64,000 bases of DNA from JAKFVC01 sp040386595 (GTDB taxonomy: Bacteria; Planctomycetota; Planctomycetia; Planctomycetales; Planctomycetaceae). The position numbers were made by a program, and so were the translations under genes. The stretch lies in assembly GCA_040386595.1 (NCBI GenBank), contig JAZKFE010000014.1:1-64000 (forward strand). The letters run 5' to 3'. This document shows, piece after piece, positions 53,162-62,100 of this stretch. Numbering within the stretch: the first letter of the stretch is position 1; the number at the start of each line of letters is the position of its first letter. The notes under the pieces were generated by a model. That model saw nothing but the letters and a program-made list of their open reading frames with translations, searched no databases and was not told where the DNA came from.

Positions 53162-53240
53162 TTGCTCGGTCTCCAGAAATCTTGAAATTCACTGCGCCAC
53201 CGCGCCTGCCACGCCGCGCTCAGGAACTCAGCTATAGGTG

Positions 53241-53257
53241 CCGCAACTGCAGTGCCG
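53241..53257 (-). promoter_or_regulatory. candidate sigma-54 (-24/-12) promoter of the kinase/activator operon
   Basis: Read on the minus strand, CGGCACTGCAGTTGCG matches TGGCACG-N4-TTGCA at 9 of 12 fixed positions, with GG and GC at the right distance. Transcription would start near 53230, about 70 bases before the kinase ATG. TTGCGGCAC occurs twice here, 14 bases apart. Confidence 0.55.
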
Positions 53258-53365
53258 CAATGAAGAATCGCACTGAACAGTGTGATATTGCTTACTTTAT
53301 CCAATTTACGAGTGATTCTGCTCGCCATTCGGCCCGCAAGATGCCCCCCTCGGCGACTCCAAACA

Positions 53366-53402
53366 GGGAAATGCCTTTTCCAAAAAGGAAAAGACCTTTC
53401 CC
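53366..53402. promoter_or_regulatory. large dyad, candidate enhancer (UAS) for the sigma-54 activator
   Basis: Inner arms CTTTTCC (53375-53381) and GGAAAAG (53387-53393), outer arms GGGAAA (53366-53371) and TTTCCC (53397-53402), all on one axis at about 53384. It lies about 130 bases upstream of the minus-strand promoter candidate and about 120 bases upstream of a plus-strand candidate, the classic distance for NtrC-type enhancers. Confidence 0.5.
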
Positions 53403-53505
53403 TTACTTCGCGAGCGAACCAATTCTGATTCGCCTCTCGCAAATCCCTTTAACCCGTGCTGTCTTAATGTGATACGCAACCTTCTCTGCCGTCCAGCGGC
53501 CGGTT

Positions 53506-53521
53506 CGGCGCGGGAGTTGCC
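53506..53521 (+). promoter_or_regulatory. weaker candidate sigma-54 promoter of the pseudo-receiver gene
   Basis: CGGCGCGGGAGTTGCC keeps GG and GC at -24/-12 spacing, plus C4, C6, G7 and TTGC. It lies 110 bases before the ATG at 53631. It is less convincing than the divergent site because the area is GC-rich. Confidence 0.35.
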
Positions 53522-53630
53522 TTACGTCACCACAGGTCTCCGTTGGGCAGTAAGCGTTCGCTTCCTTGCTGGAGCCGACAATCCATTTCTGACCATGTAT
53601 CCACCGTCGTGAACAGACTGGTCACATCCC

Positions 53631-54035
53631 ATGCAACTTCGAATCCTCGCCGCTAGCTCATCCTTATCCCGACGTTTGTGGTATCGCAATGAGTTGGAAC
53701 TTCGTGGGTGCCAGGTCGAAACCGCAGACTCCGGTATCGCCTGCATTGAACGAGCACTCACGTTTCGACCTCAGGCCTTAATTCTGGAATCGTTCCTGAC
53801 GTGGGGAGGCAGCGATGGCGTGTTAGCGGTCAGGGAGGTCGATCCGCGGCTCAAAGCGGTGCATGTGGTTGTGGTTGATCTCCAACGGGATGCGGCCCAG
53901 ACCTATCGCCTGGGAGCGTACGAACTGGCTGGCTATTGGAAGTGGCCCCCGACGGCGGACGAGTTAATCGACGCCGTACGCGTCACGGTGAGCTCGGAGA
54001 GGTCACGGCAGTACTCTGTCGCAGGGGCCCTCTGA
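53631..54035 (+). CDS. receiver-like protein lacking the phosphoacceptor Asp (pseudo-receiver)
   Basis: 134 residues with the length and hydrophobic rhythm of a CheY-type receiver: LRILAASSSLSRRLWYRNELELRGCQVETADSG, then RPQALILESFLTWGGSDGV, then VHVVVVDLQRDAAQTYRLGAYELAGYWKWPPTADELI. Where receivers have the acidic pair DD it has AS, and where the phosphorylated Asp should stand it has Glu in LILESF. The switch Thr is Val, while a Lys is near its place. It should not accept phosphate and may act as a constitutive binding partner. It is divergent from the NtrB/NtrC-type operon and may share an enhancer with it. A different fold cannot be excluded. Confidence 0.75.
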   Translation: MQLRILAASSSLSRRLWYRNELELRGCQVETADSGIACIERALTFRPQALILESFLTWGGSDGVLAVREVDPRLKAVHVVVVDLQRDAAQTYRLGAYELAGYWKWPPTADELIDAVRVTVSSERSRQYSVAGAL

Positions 54036-54635
54036 GATCTGTTTTCAAATCGAGCCTCACTGGAATCTGAAACCGAAATCCGGAACCAGACCGACGTTCG
54101 AAATCGTGTTGGAGAAACTGAATCGAGCCATCCCTAAAAATGGCTCATGGTCTGGCGGAAGTCGCCCCAGTTCACAGAAGGGAATCACGATGCTCTCTGG
54201 ATTCTCCCCTGGTTCGGGCCCGTGCTCGATTGATTTATATTATTTCGCAAATTGGCTACGCCGCGCTCCACAACAACCGCCGCCCCCTGCCACTCCCCCC
54301 GAGACTCCACCACAAACTTTTCCGCATCAATTAACGTCTTCAGAACAACCAGTCACGACATTGGAAATGGGTCTGCACGATTTGAATTTGTCGCGTTCCA
54401 CCTGCAAAAACTCCTGCCTGGAGCCAGTGGAACCCGCCTGTAACGATTAATCTCACCGCTATTTTTTCTCGGACTTGCGTGGTCTCTTAATCGCCACCGA
54501 CAAGACGAACTGCGCATTCTCGGAGGTGAGGGGGCATTCGCGCTCAAGACCTGCATGAGATGCCTATAATACTCTCCGCGACGAATGCGCGGCCGGGTGG
54601 AATTCGAGGACTACGTGAATCGAGGATCAATTAAG
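54036..54635. other. long intergenic region upstream of treZ
   Basis: 600 bases with no clear promoter, dyad or RNA gene. The only coding candidate is the small frame at 54190-54450. Confidence 0.3.
54190..54450 (+). CDS. doubtful small Pro-rich protein
   Basis: 86 residues from an ATG with a good upstream GAAGGGAA. The sequence has a short hydrophobic piece (CSIDLYYFANWL), a Pro-rich run (APQQPPPPATPPETPPQTF) and three Cys. No family is known to me. Overlapping frames are also open, and the composition may be chance, so support is weak. Confidence 0.22.
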   Translation: MLSGFSPGSGPCSIDLYYFANWLRRAPQQPPPPATPPETPPQTFPHQLTSSEQPVTTLEMGLHDLNLSRSTCKNSCLEPVEPACND

Positions 54636-56498
54636 ATGACAAGCGACGCGAAGGTCACTTCGCTTCCTCCCTGTGGCGCCATGCTGAATGCCGATGAAAC
54701 TTGCCGCTGGCGTGTCTGGGCACCTACGGTCCGCGAAGTGCAATTGATCCTGTTCGACGACCTTGGACGTCAAACCGCGCACCTCATGAAGCCGGCGAAA
54801 GGGGGGTACTTCGAATTTCAAACCGGTGCCGTCCCCGAAGGACAACGCTATGCCTTCCAATTGGACTGGCTGGCGATCCGCCCCGATCCCGCATCACGCT
54901 GGCAGCCTGAGGGAGTTCACCAGCCCTCGGCCGTGTGGAATTCTGACTTTCACTGGTCAGATCAAGATTGGCATGGAATCAACCGCCAAGACCTGGTGAT
55001 CTACGAATTGCACGTCGGCACGTTGACCACCGAGGGTACGTTTCACGCACTCATCAAACGGCTGGAACAACTGCGAGACTTGGGCGTCACCGCGATTGAA
55101 CTAATGCCAGTCGGCCAATTTCCAGGAAGCAAAAACTGGGGCTACGACGGGACCTATTGGTATGCCGTGCAGAACTCGTATGGAGGTCCGCGTGAACTGC
55201 AGAAACTGGTCGATGCCTGCCATCGTGTCGGGTTAGCCGTCATCCTGGACGTCGTTTACAACCATCTGGGCCCCGAAGGCAATTATCTCAGTGAGTTTGG
55301 TCCTTATTTCACGAAACGCGTGCACACCCCGTGGGGGCAGGCCGTCAATTTCGATGAAGAACACAGCGAAGAAGTTCGTGCCTTCGTGCTCAATAATGTC
55401 CGGCAATGGATCCGGGATTTTCATATCGACGGCTTACGCCTGGACGCCATCCAGCAAATTCACGACCGCAGCGACCGGCACATTCTCGCCGAAATCAAAG
55501 CCGTGGCCGACGAAGAAGCGAGCAAGCTGGACAAGCAAATCCAGGTCATTGCCGAATGCGACCGGAACAACGTCCGCAATCTGTGGGACCAAAGCGACAC
55601 GGGCCATGGACTCGATGCGCAGTGGAATGATGACTTTCATCACTGCGTCCACACATTAGTGACACACGAACAGTTCGGCTATTACACCGATTTTACAGAC
55701 CCGTTGCCCCAACTGGAAAAAGTGCTGAACAGGGTCTTCGCCTACGATGGCAATTACAGCCGGTTCCGCGGACATCGTCACGGTGCTCCCGCAGGCGATC
55801 TGAGTGGCGATCGTTTCGTGGTCAGCATCCAAACTCACGATCAGATCGGCAACCGCGCCCACGGCGACCGACTAAGCCAGCTAGTCCCCTTCAATCGGTT
55901 GCGGATGAGTGCCGCGTTGCTGCTGCTCTCGCCCTATATCCCTCTGCTTTTTATGGGCGAAGAATATGGGGAATCGAACCCGTTCCCCTTCTTCTGCGAC
56001 TTTGGCGACGCTCACTTGCGAGAGGCCGTGCGGCAAGGACGACGACGCGACATCGCTGATTTCCTGGGCTCTGCCGAGATGCCCGACCCGCTGGCCGACT
56101 CCACATTTACGGCGGCGCAGTTGTCTTGGGATTGGGCCAAAAACGAAGAAAAATCGGGCCTGAGACGCCTCTATCATGATCTTCTCAATGCCCGCCGTTC
56201 CTGGCCGGCCCTGCAGGATTTTGAACATCGTCAGGCACAACTCATTCCGGCCGTGAATCACGAACAAGTGCTAAAAATCGTCCGCGGCAACCCCAGTCGT
56301 CCTGCGGAACAAATTGAAGCCTATTTCAATCCGTCTGCGGGGACGGTCACACTGCCACCGCCAACCTTAGTCGAGCGTTCTATCCTCCTGAGGACCGACG
56401 ACCGCAAGTACGGCGGAGGCGAAGGAAGTGGCATCAGTCGCTGGGATCTGGCCCCGTTTGAATGCGTGATTGTGCAGCGTCGACAGGATAAAAGCTGA
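54636..56498 (+). CDS. treZ: malto-oligosyltrehalose trehalohydrolase (GH13)
   Basis: 620 residues from the ATG at 54636; the longer frame from 54585 lacks a good start. TreZ cleaves maltooligosyl-trehalose to release trehalose. An N-terminal carbohydrate-binding Ig-like domain (WRVWAPTVREVQLILFD) precedes the GH13 barrel (YELHVGTLTTEGTF, LMPVGQFPGSKNWGYDGTYWYAV, VILDVVYNHLGPEGNY). Catalytic residues by family position: Asp in GLRLDAIQQIHD near 268, Glu in VIAECDRNNVRN near 306, and Asp in QTHDQIGNRAHG near 401. LFMGEEYGESNPFPFF is also characteristic. The usual partners treY and glgX are not adjacent, so the pathway must be completed elsewhere. Glycogen branching enzyme is the main alternative, less likely because of these motifs. 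Confidence 0.9.
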   Translation: MTSDAKVTSLPPCGAMLNADETCRWRVWAPTVREVQLILFDDLGRQTAHLMKPAKGGYFEFQTGAVPEGQRYAFQLDWLAIRPDPASRWQPEGVHQPSAVWNSDFHWSDQDWHGINRQDLVIYELHVGTLTTEGTFHALIKRLEQLRDLGVTAIELMPVGQFPGSKNWGYDGTYWYAVQNSYGGPRELQKLVDACHRVGLAVILDVVYNHLGPEGNYLSEFGPYFTKRVHTPWGQAVNFDEEHSEEVRAFVLNNVRQWIRDFHIDGLRLDAIQQIHDRSDRHILAEIKAVADEEASKLDKQIQVIAECDRNNVRNLWDQSDTGHGLDAQWNDDFHHCVHTLVTHEQFGYYTDFTDPLPQLEKVLNRVFAYDGNYSRFRGHRHGAPAGDLSGDRFVVSIQTHDQIGNRAHGDRLSQLVPFNRLRMSAALLLLSPYIPLLFMGEEYGESNPFPFFCDFGDAHLREAVRQGRRRDIADFLGSAEMPDPLADSTFTAAQLSWDWAKNEEKSGLRRLYHDLLNARRSWPALQDFEHRQAQLIPAVNHEQVLKIVRGNPSRPAEQIEAYFNPSAGTVTLPPPTLVERSILLRTDDRKYGGGEGSGISRWDLAPFECVIVQRRQDKS

Positions 56499-56608
56499 GC
56501 ACCACGAGTCGGCAGACCGCAATTTGCTCAGGCAACTTCAGCAAACCATCGTACGGAGTGATTGGTGGCGAGGCGTTCCTAGAACGCCTAACAAAAACGA
56601 GAAATGAA

Positions 56609-56759
56609 ACCACGAATGACACCAATCACACGAATGAAGAACAGCCAACAGTAGCTGTCGGAAAAATCGGCGGAGCGTTCGAGGCCTGTTCCTGCTTTCG
56701 AGAATCGATCGAGAATTGTTCTCCTGTGATTTATTGGTGTCATTGGTGTCATTCGTGGT
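56609..56759. repeat. 18-bp perfect inverted repeat of the CACGAAT type
   Basis: ACCACGAATGACACCAAT (56609-56626) is exactly inverted at 56742-56759, and similarity continues inward with interruptions (ATTGGTGTC is doubled on the right). This is the same general style as 24961-25115. Between treZ and the monooxygenase gene (56499-56845) nothing else is seen. Confidence 0.7.
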
Positions 56760-56845
56760 AAAAATCTCCTGAATCGATTCCATTGTTCGTTAAACACCGC
56801 AGGTCTGGTTCGAGTCGCGAACAGGCGTTTGCAGGAGTACGAAAC

Positions 56846-57919
56846 GTGAATATGTTGCTGACGAAGCTGGGGATCCGCCTGCCAATTATTCAAGCCCCCA
56901 TGGCTGGCACCGCCACTCCCGCCTTGGCGGCTGCCGTTTCCAATGCTGGTGGTCTGGGATCGGTTGGCATCGGTCCATTGGGAGCTCCTGCGGCACGGGA
57001 GATGATTGCCGCAATTCGAGCTCTGACCAATCAACCGTTCAACGTCAACGTGTTCTGCAATAGCCCCGCAGTGGCCGATGCAGCTCGTGAGGCAGCCTGG
57101 CTGGCCAAACTGACCCCGGTGTTCGCGCAATTCGGAGCCGTGCCTCCCGGCCAATTGCGTGAAATCTATCAGAGCTTCGTCGAGGACGACGCGATGCTCA
57201 ATATGCTGCTTCAAGAGCGTCCGCCCATTGTCAGTTTTCATTTTGGCATGCCCGCGCCTGAACGGATTGAGGCTCTGAAGCAGGCGGGGATCGTCCTACT
57301 GGCAACCGCAACCAGTTTAGAAGAAGGTCGCGCCGTAGCGGCCGCGGGAATCGACGCGGTCGTGGCTCAGGGATATGAGGCGGGGGGCCACCGCGGCGTG
57401 TTCGATCCGTCGGCCGCAGATGATCGCCTGGGAACCCTGGCGTTGACCCGCTTACTGGTGAGGGAGCTTTCGATCCCCGTGATTGCGGCGGGGGGCATCA
57501 TGGATGGAGCCGGAATCGCGGCAGTACTAATGTTGGGGGCCGCAGCGGCTCAACTGGGCACCGCATTTATTGCATGCCCCGAGTCGGCCGCCGATGCGGC
57601 GTATCGTGCAGCGTTACTGAGCACCACGGCAGAACACACCACGATGACGGCTGCAATTTCAGGACGCCCGGCCCGTTGTCTGGTCAACAAGTTTACGGCC
57701 CTGGGGGCCGATGTCGCCCCCAACATGATTCCGGCCTACCCCACGGCCTATGACGCCGGGAAGGCCCTGAACGCCGCCGCAAAAGCGGTCGGGGAAACAG
57801 GGTTCGGAGCCCAATGGGCCGGGCAAGCCGCCCGCCTGTCACGCTCACTTCCCGCCGCCACTCTGATGGCAACACTCGCGTCGGAATTGGAACAGGCGCT
57901 CGCTCAACGACCGGTTTAG
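56846..57919 (+). CDS. nitronate monooxygenase / 2-nitropropane dioxygenase family flavoprotein
   Basis: 357 residues from the GTG at 56846, 8 bases after CAGGAG; ATG at 56852 is the alternative, and the frame is open to 56783. An FMN-binding TIM barrel: LGIRLPIIQAPMAGTATPALAAAVSNAGGLGSVG at the start, FNVNVFCN, IVSFHFGMP, AVVAQGYEAGGHRG (with the candidate active-site His) near 190, and VIAAGGIMDGAGIAAVLMLGAAAAQLGTAF near 215-245. It belongs to the class I NMO group that oxidises nitronates such as propionate 3-nitronate. It is a single gene. FabK-type enoyl reductase is a related alternative. Confidence 0.92.
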   Translation: MNMLLTKLGIRLPIIQAPMAGTATPALAAAVSNAGGLGSVGIGPLGAPAAREMIAAIRALTNQPFNVNVFCNSPAVADAAREAAWLAKLTPVFAQFGAVPPGQLREIYQSFVEDDAMLNMLLQERPPIVSFHFGMPAPERIEALKQAGIVLLATATSLEEGRAVAAAGIDAVVAQGYEAGGHRGVFDPSAADDRLGTLALTRLLVRELSIPVIAAGGIMDGAGIAAVLMLGAAAAQLGTAFIACPESAADAAYRAALLSTTAEHTTMTAAISGRPARCLVNKFTALGADVAPNMIPAYPTAYDAGKALNAAAKAVGETGFGAQWAGQAARLSRSLPAATLMATLASELEQALAQRPV

Positions 57920-57980
57920 TCCCACTCACCGAAAAACGGCTGAGGCATTCCGTAAACGCTACGATTCGGCTGGCCTGCCG

Positions 57981-57996
57981 ATGACCGGCCGGTCAT
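57981..57996. promoter_or_regulatory. 16-bp perfect palindrome
   Basis: ATGACCGGCCGGTCAT reads the same on both strands with no spacer. It lies 62 bases after the monooxygenase stop, at the edge of an AT-rich stretch upstream of the GntR gene. This fits a dimeric regulator site better than a terminator because there is no loop or U tract. The rest of 57920-58377 is AT-rich and presumably holds the GntR promoter. Confidence 0.4.
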
Positions 57997-58297
57997 ATTT
58001 ACTGCCGCTTATTCAACAAGCGGTATTGGCCGCGAATTCAAGACAAAACTAACTGTCCTGTAATCCGTCCGTCGCTGGCCTTCAATTCCGCTCTCCCTCT
58101 GCCATTTGGCAGGGAACAACTCGGAATTCAATCCACATTTTTAACCATAACCAATTCATATTTAAACACTTGCAAGTTTTAATTAGACTGTAAATCGATT
58201 CAAAAATTGTTCCAACAAGGTTTGTGGGAACTGAGTATCACAGTCGAAACGAGAGGAAAACAACCCGCGGTAAAACACTGAACGGTTGCCACGCTAG

Positions 58298-58314
58298 TTA
58301 TCGACTATCGATAA
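58298..58314. promoter_or_regulatory. candidate GntR autoregulatory operator
   Basis: TTATCGA-CTA-TCGATAA is a perfect 7-bp dyad with a 3-base centre, 64-80 bases before the preferred start of the GntR-type gene. Size and symmetry fit a dimeric winged-helix repressor. Confidence 0.45.
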
Positions 58315-58377
58315 TATACAATGAAATCGCGAACGTCACATCGACGATCGCTTGTCTATCTGTGGCAGAAGTTTGAG

Positions 58378-59044
58378 ATGAAAAACAATCGGGACTGCAT
58401 GAGCGATCGGATCCGTGAGGAATTAACCTCGCGCATTCTGGACGGCTCATTGAAGCCCGGGGACCGACTCGTGGAGCTGGATTTGGCTCGCGAATTCGAC
58501 ACCAGCCAGACCCCGGTGCGGGAAGCGCTGCGGGAACTGGAAACGTCGCGGTTGGTGGAGTCGTTCCCGTATCGCGGGACGCGAGTCCGTGCCATCAGCG
58601 ACCGGGAAATGCTCGAAGCCTATTCGGTGCGGGGTGTCCTGGAACAATTTGCGGCAGAACTTGCGGCACCGTTTTTTCATCACAACACCGTCGAGCTGCG
58701 GGCCAGTGCGGAAGCCGTACATCAGGCCGCTCGAGATGGTGATGTCGAAGGTTACGGACGCCACAATACCAACTTCCATCGTCTCATTGTCGAACGCNNN
58801 NNNNNNNGATACCAGGGTCCGTATTCACCTGGCTCGCGTCAGTCGACTCGATTTAGCCGATCGAGCGCGCGAACATGATCCGATTGTCGACGCTCTTGAA
58901 GTAGGTGACGGGATTACCGCGGGGCGACTACTCCGCGAACATTCCGAATCGTGCAAAGCGCGTTGGATGAGTCGCCATGAAGATGCCGCAGCGGCGGGGG
59001 CTAGTTCGCCGGCAGCAACTGTTCAAGCAGTGGTACTTTCTTAG
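58378..59044 (+). CDS. GntR/FadR (FCD) family transcriptional regulator, interrupted by an assembly gap
   Basis: The winged helix is intact: IREELTSRILDGSLKPGDRLVELDLAREFDTSQTPVREALRELETSRLVESFPYRGTRV. The FCD ligand-binding domain begins YSVRGVLEQFAAELAAPF and breaks at 10 N (58798-58807) after NFHRLIVER, then resumes DTRVRIHLARVSRLDL. The gap falls exactly between codons, and the downstream frame fits only if the true missing length is a multiple of three; FCD proteins suggest about 10-18 missing residues. So the gene is probably whole. The ATG at 58378 is preferred; 58321 is possible. It lies 101 bases before the RND operon, which it may regulate, along with itself through the dyad at 58298. 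Confidence 0.88.
58798..58807. other. assembly gap (10 N) in the GntR gene
   Basis: A placeholder inside the FCD coding region. The flanking codons CGC and GAT are complete, so the frame change seen across it comes from the arbitrary length of 10. Confidence 0.9.
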
Positions 59045-59145
59045 AGCGTGTCGCATCGCAAAATCGGGCGACAATAACAACTGAACCTCAACAATAGTTG
59101 GGGTGTCATGGTTGTTTCAGATGACATCGGATCGGATATTTCGCC

Positions 59146-62100
59146 ATGTGGATCGTACGTCTGGCACTGAGTCGACCTTACACGTTCGTCGTGATGGCAA
59201 TGCTGATTGCGATCCTCGGCACAGTGACGATCGTGCGGATGCCAACCGACATCTTCCCCGAGATCGACATCCCCGTTGTCGCCGTCATCTGGACCTACAC
59301 TGGGATCTCTCCGGACGAGATGGAGACCCGCGTCGTCGGCAACTACGAACGCGTGCTGGTGTCGACGGTCACAGGTATCGAACACATCGAAAGTCAGTCG
59401 CTCAACGGGATTAGTGTCGTCAAAATCTTCCTGCAGGAAGGGGCGAATCTCGATAGCGCCATCTCACAGGTTGTAGCCACGTCGCAGCAAGTTCTGCGCT
59501 CTATGCCCCCCGGTATGTTTCCCCCACTGGTCATGCGTTATAACGCGGCCAATGTGCCTATCGTCCAAGTGTCGCTCGGCAGCGACAGTCTTTCCGAACA
59601 GCAGCTGTTTGACTACGCGACAACCGGGTTGCGTCCCGGTATGGCAACAGTCCCTGGGGCTCAGATTCCGTATCCTTATGGCGGCAAAGTCCGCCAGATC
59701 ATGATCGATATTGATCCGGAGAAACTGCACGCCTGGAATCTCGCGGCTGCTGACATCTCTGCCGCAGTTAATGTCCAAAATCTGATTGCTCCGTCAGGCT
59801 CGGCCAAGATCGGCGATCAGGAGTACAACGTCCGTTTAAACAGCAGCCCGGATGCTGTCGCCGCGATTGGTGATTTGCCGATCAAATCGTTCGGAACGAG
59901 GACCGTCTTCATCCGCGATGTCGCGACCGTTCGCGACGGCTTCACGCCGCAAACGAACATTGTCCGGGTCGATGGCGAACGAGGCGTTTTGCAGCCGATT
60001 TTGAAGTCGGGCTCATCGACGCTGGAAATCGTCAACGGCGTGAAAGCTCGGCTGCCATCGATCATGGCGACGCTGCCCGATACCTTGCGTGCCACCCTGC
60101 TCTCGGACCAATCGATCTTCGTGAGTGGTGCCATTCACGGCGTGTTGGTCGAAGCGGCCATCGCCGCTGGATTGACCGGGTTAATGATACTCCTCTTCCT
60201 GGGATCGTGGCGCAGCACGTTAATCGTCGTGATCTCGATTCCCTTATCGATCCTGGTTTCGATTATCGTCCTGAATCTTCTGGGGCAGACGCTGAACGTC
60301 ATGACCCTCGGCGGCATGGCTTTGGCCGTTGGAATTCTGGTCGATGATGCGACAGTCGAAATAGAAAATATTCACCGCAACCTGCACCTCGGCAAATCGA
60401 TTGTCCCGGCGATTCTCGATGGGGCCGAACAGATCGCCACGCCAGCGTTTGTGGCCACGTTGTGTATCTGTATTGTGTTCGTTCCGGTCGCGTTCATCAC
60501 CGGTGCCGCCCGCTCACTGTTCACACCGATGGCCCTCGCAGTCGTGTTCGCCATGTTGACCAGCTACTTGCTCAGCCGCACGCTGGTTCCCACGATGGTC
60601 CAGTACTTCCTGTCAGCCGAAGCCGATATGTACCGACCCGGTGCCCAGTTCGGCAAACGCAACTGGATCTGGCGAATTCACGACGCCTTCAACGTCGTGT
60701 TCGAACGCTTCCGGAACGCCTACGGCTTAGTTCTGTCGTGGGCTTTGCATCATCGTATGCACGTTGCCACGATGTTCTCGCTGTTGGTGGTCGTGTCGAT
60801 GGCATTGTTTCCGCTGATTGGCCGCGACTTCTTCCCCACGGTCGACTCGGGCCAGATTCGTCTGCACGTCCGAGCTCCGGCCGGGACGCGGATCGAAGAG
60901 ACCGAACGCCTGTTTGCCAAGATCGACGCCGTCGCCCGGGAGATCATTCCGGCTCACGAATTGCAAACCATCATCGACAACATCGGTATCCCGAACAGCG
61001 GTATCAATCTGGCACTCAGCGATGGTTCGTTGATGTCATCTGCGGACGGTGAAATCCTGATTACCCTGACGCATCATCATTCGCCCACGGCCCGCTACAT
61101 CACCCAATTGCGTGATGAGCTGAATACGCGTTTTCCCGATTCGACCTTCTATTTCAAGCCACCCGACATCGTGACCCAGGTCTTGAACTTCGGGTTGGCA
61201 GCGCCGATTGACATCCAAATCGTCGGACCGCGCAAGAACTATCAACAGAACTATGCCCTCGCCAAACAGATCCGCGATCACATCGCGACGTTCCCCGGTG
61301 TTGTTGACTCGCATTTGCAGCAAGTCCCGCTGACGCCGGAATTGCTGATCGATGCTGACCGGACATTGTTAAGCCAATTGGGGCTGACTCAACGCGACAT
61401 CTCCAGTGACCTCCTGGTGTCGCTCAGTTCCAGCGGACAAGCTGCGCCCAATTACTGGCTGGATCCGAAAACCGGCGTGCAATACCCGTTGGCCGTCCAG
61501 ACACCGCAGTATCGAATTAATTCGGTCGACGCAATCACCAGCACCCCCATCGCAGTGGATGGCGGCCATACAGAACCGCAACTGCTGGGGAACTTGGCCA
61601 AAGTGCGACGCGGTATCGGCCCCACCAACGTCACGCACTACAACATCGCCCAGAGCTTTGATGTTCTCGCAGCGGCGGAAGGAACCGACCTGGGTAGCGT
61701 TTCGACACAAATCAATCGCTATCTGGATGAACTGCGGCCCACGTTACCGCGCGGGACCACAATTACCGTGCGGGGCCAGGTGCAGAGTATGAATACGTCG
61801 TTCCGCGGCTTGGGCTTCGGTTTGATCTTCGCCGTGCTGCTGGTGTACTTGCTAATGACGGTGAATTTCCAGTCCTGGACCGATCCATTCATCATTCTGA
61901 TGGCCTTGCCGGGTGCGGTGAGCGGTATCGCCTGGATGTTGTTCGTGACCCGCACCACATTAAACGTACCGTCGCTGATGGGTGCCATCATGTGTATTGG
62001 CGTGGCCACCGCGAATTCGATTTTGTTAGTGACATTTGCTAACGACCTGCGTAAAGAAGGCCGTTCAGCCCTGGATGCCGCCTGGGCGGCCGGTGTCACT

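Noticed and set aside
56588..57241. Minus-strand open frame of 217 codons
   Set aside because: It covers the CACGAAT repeat and runs antisense to the well-supported monooxygenase gene.
58321..59044. GntR gene as a frameshifted pseudogene
   Set aside because: The frame change coincides with a 10-N placeholder whose true size is unknown; both sides are intact at codon level.
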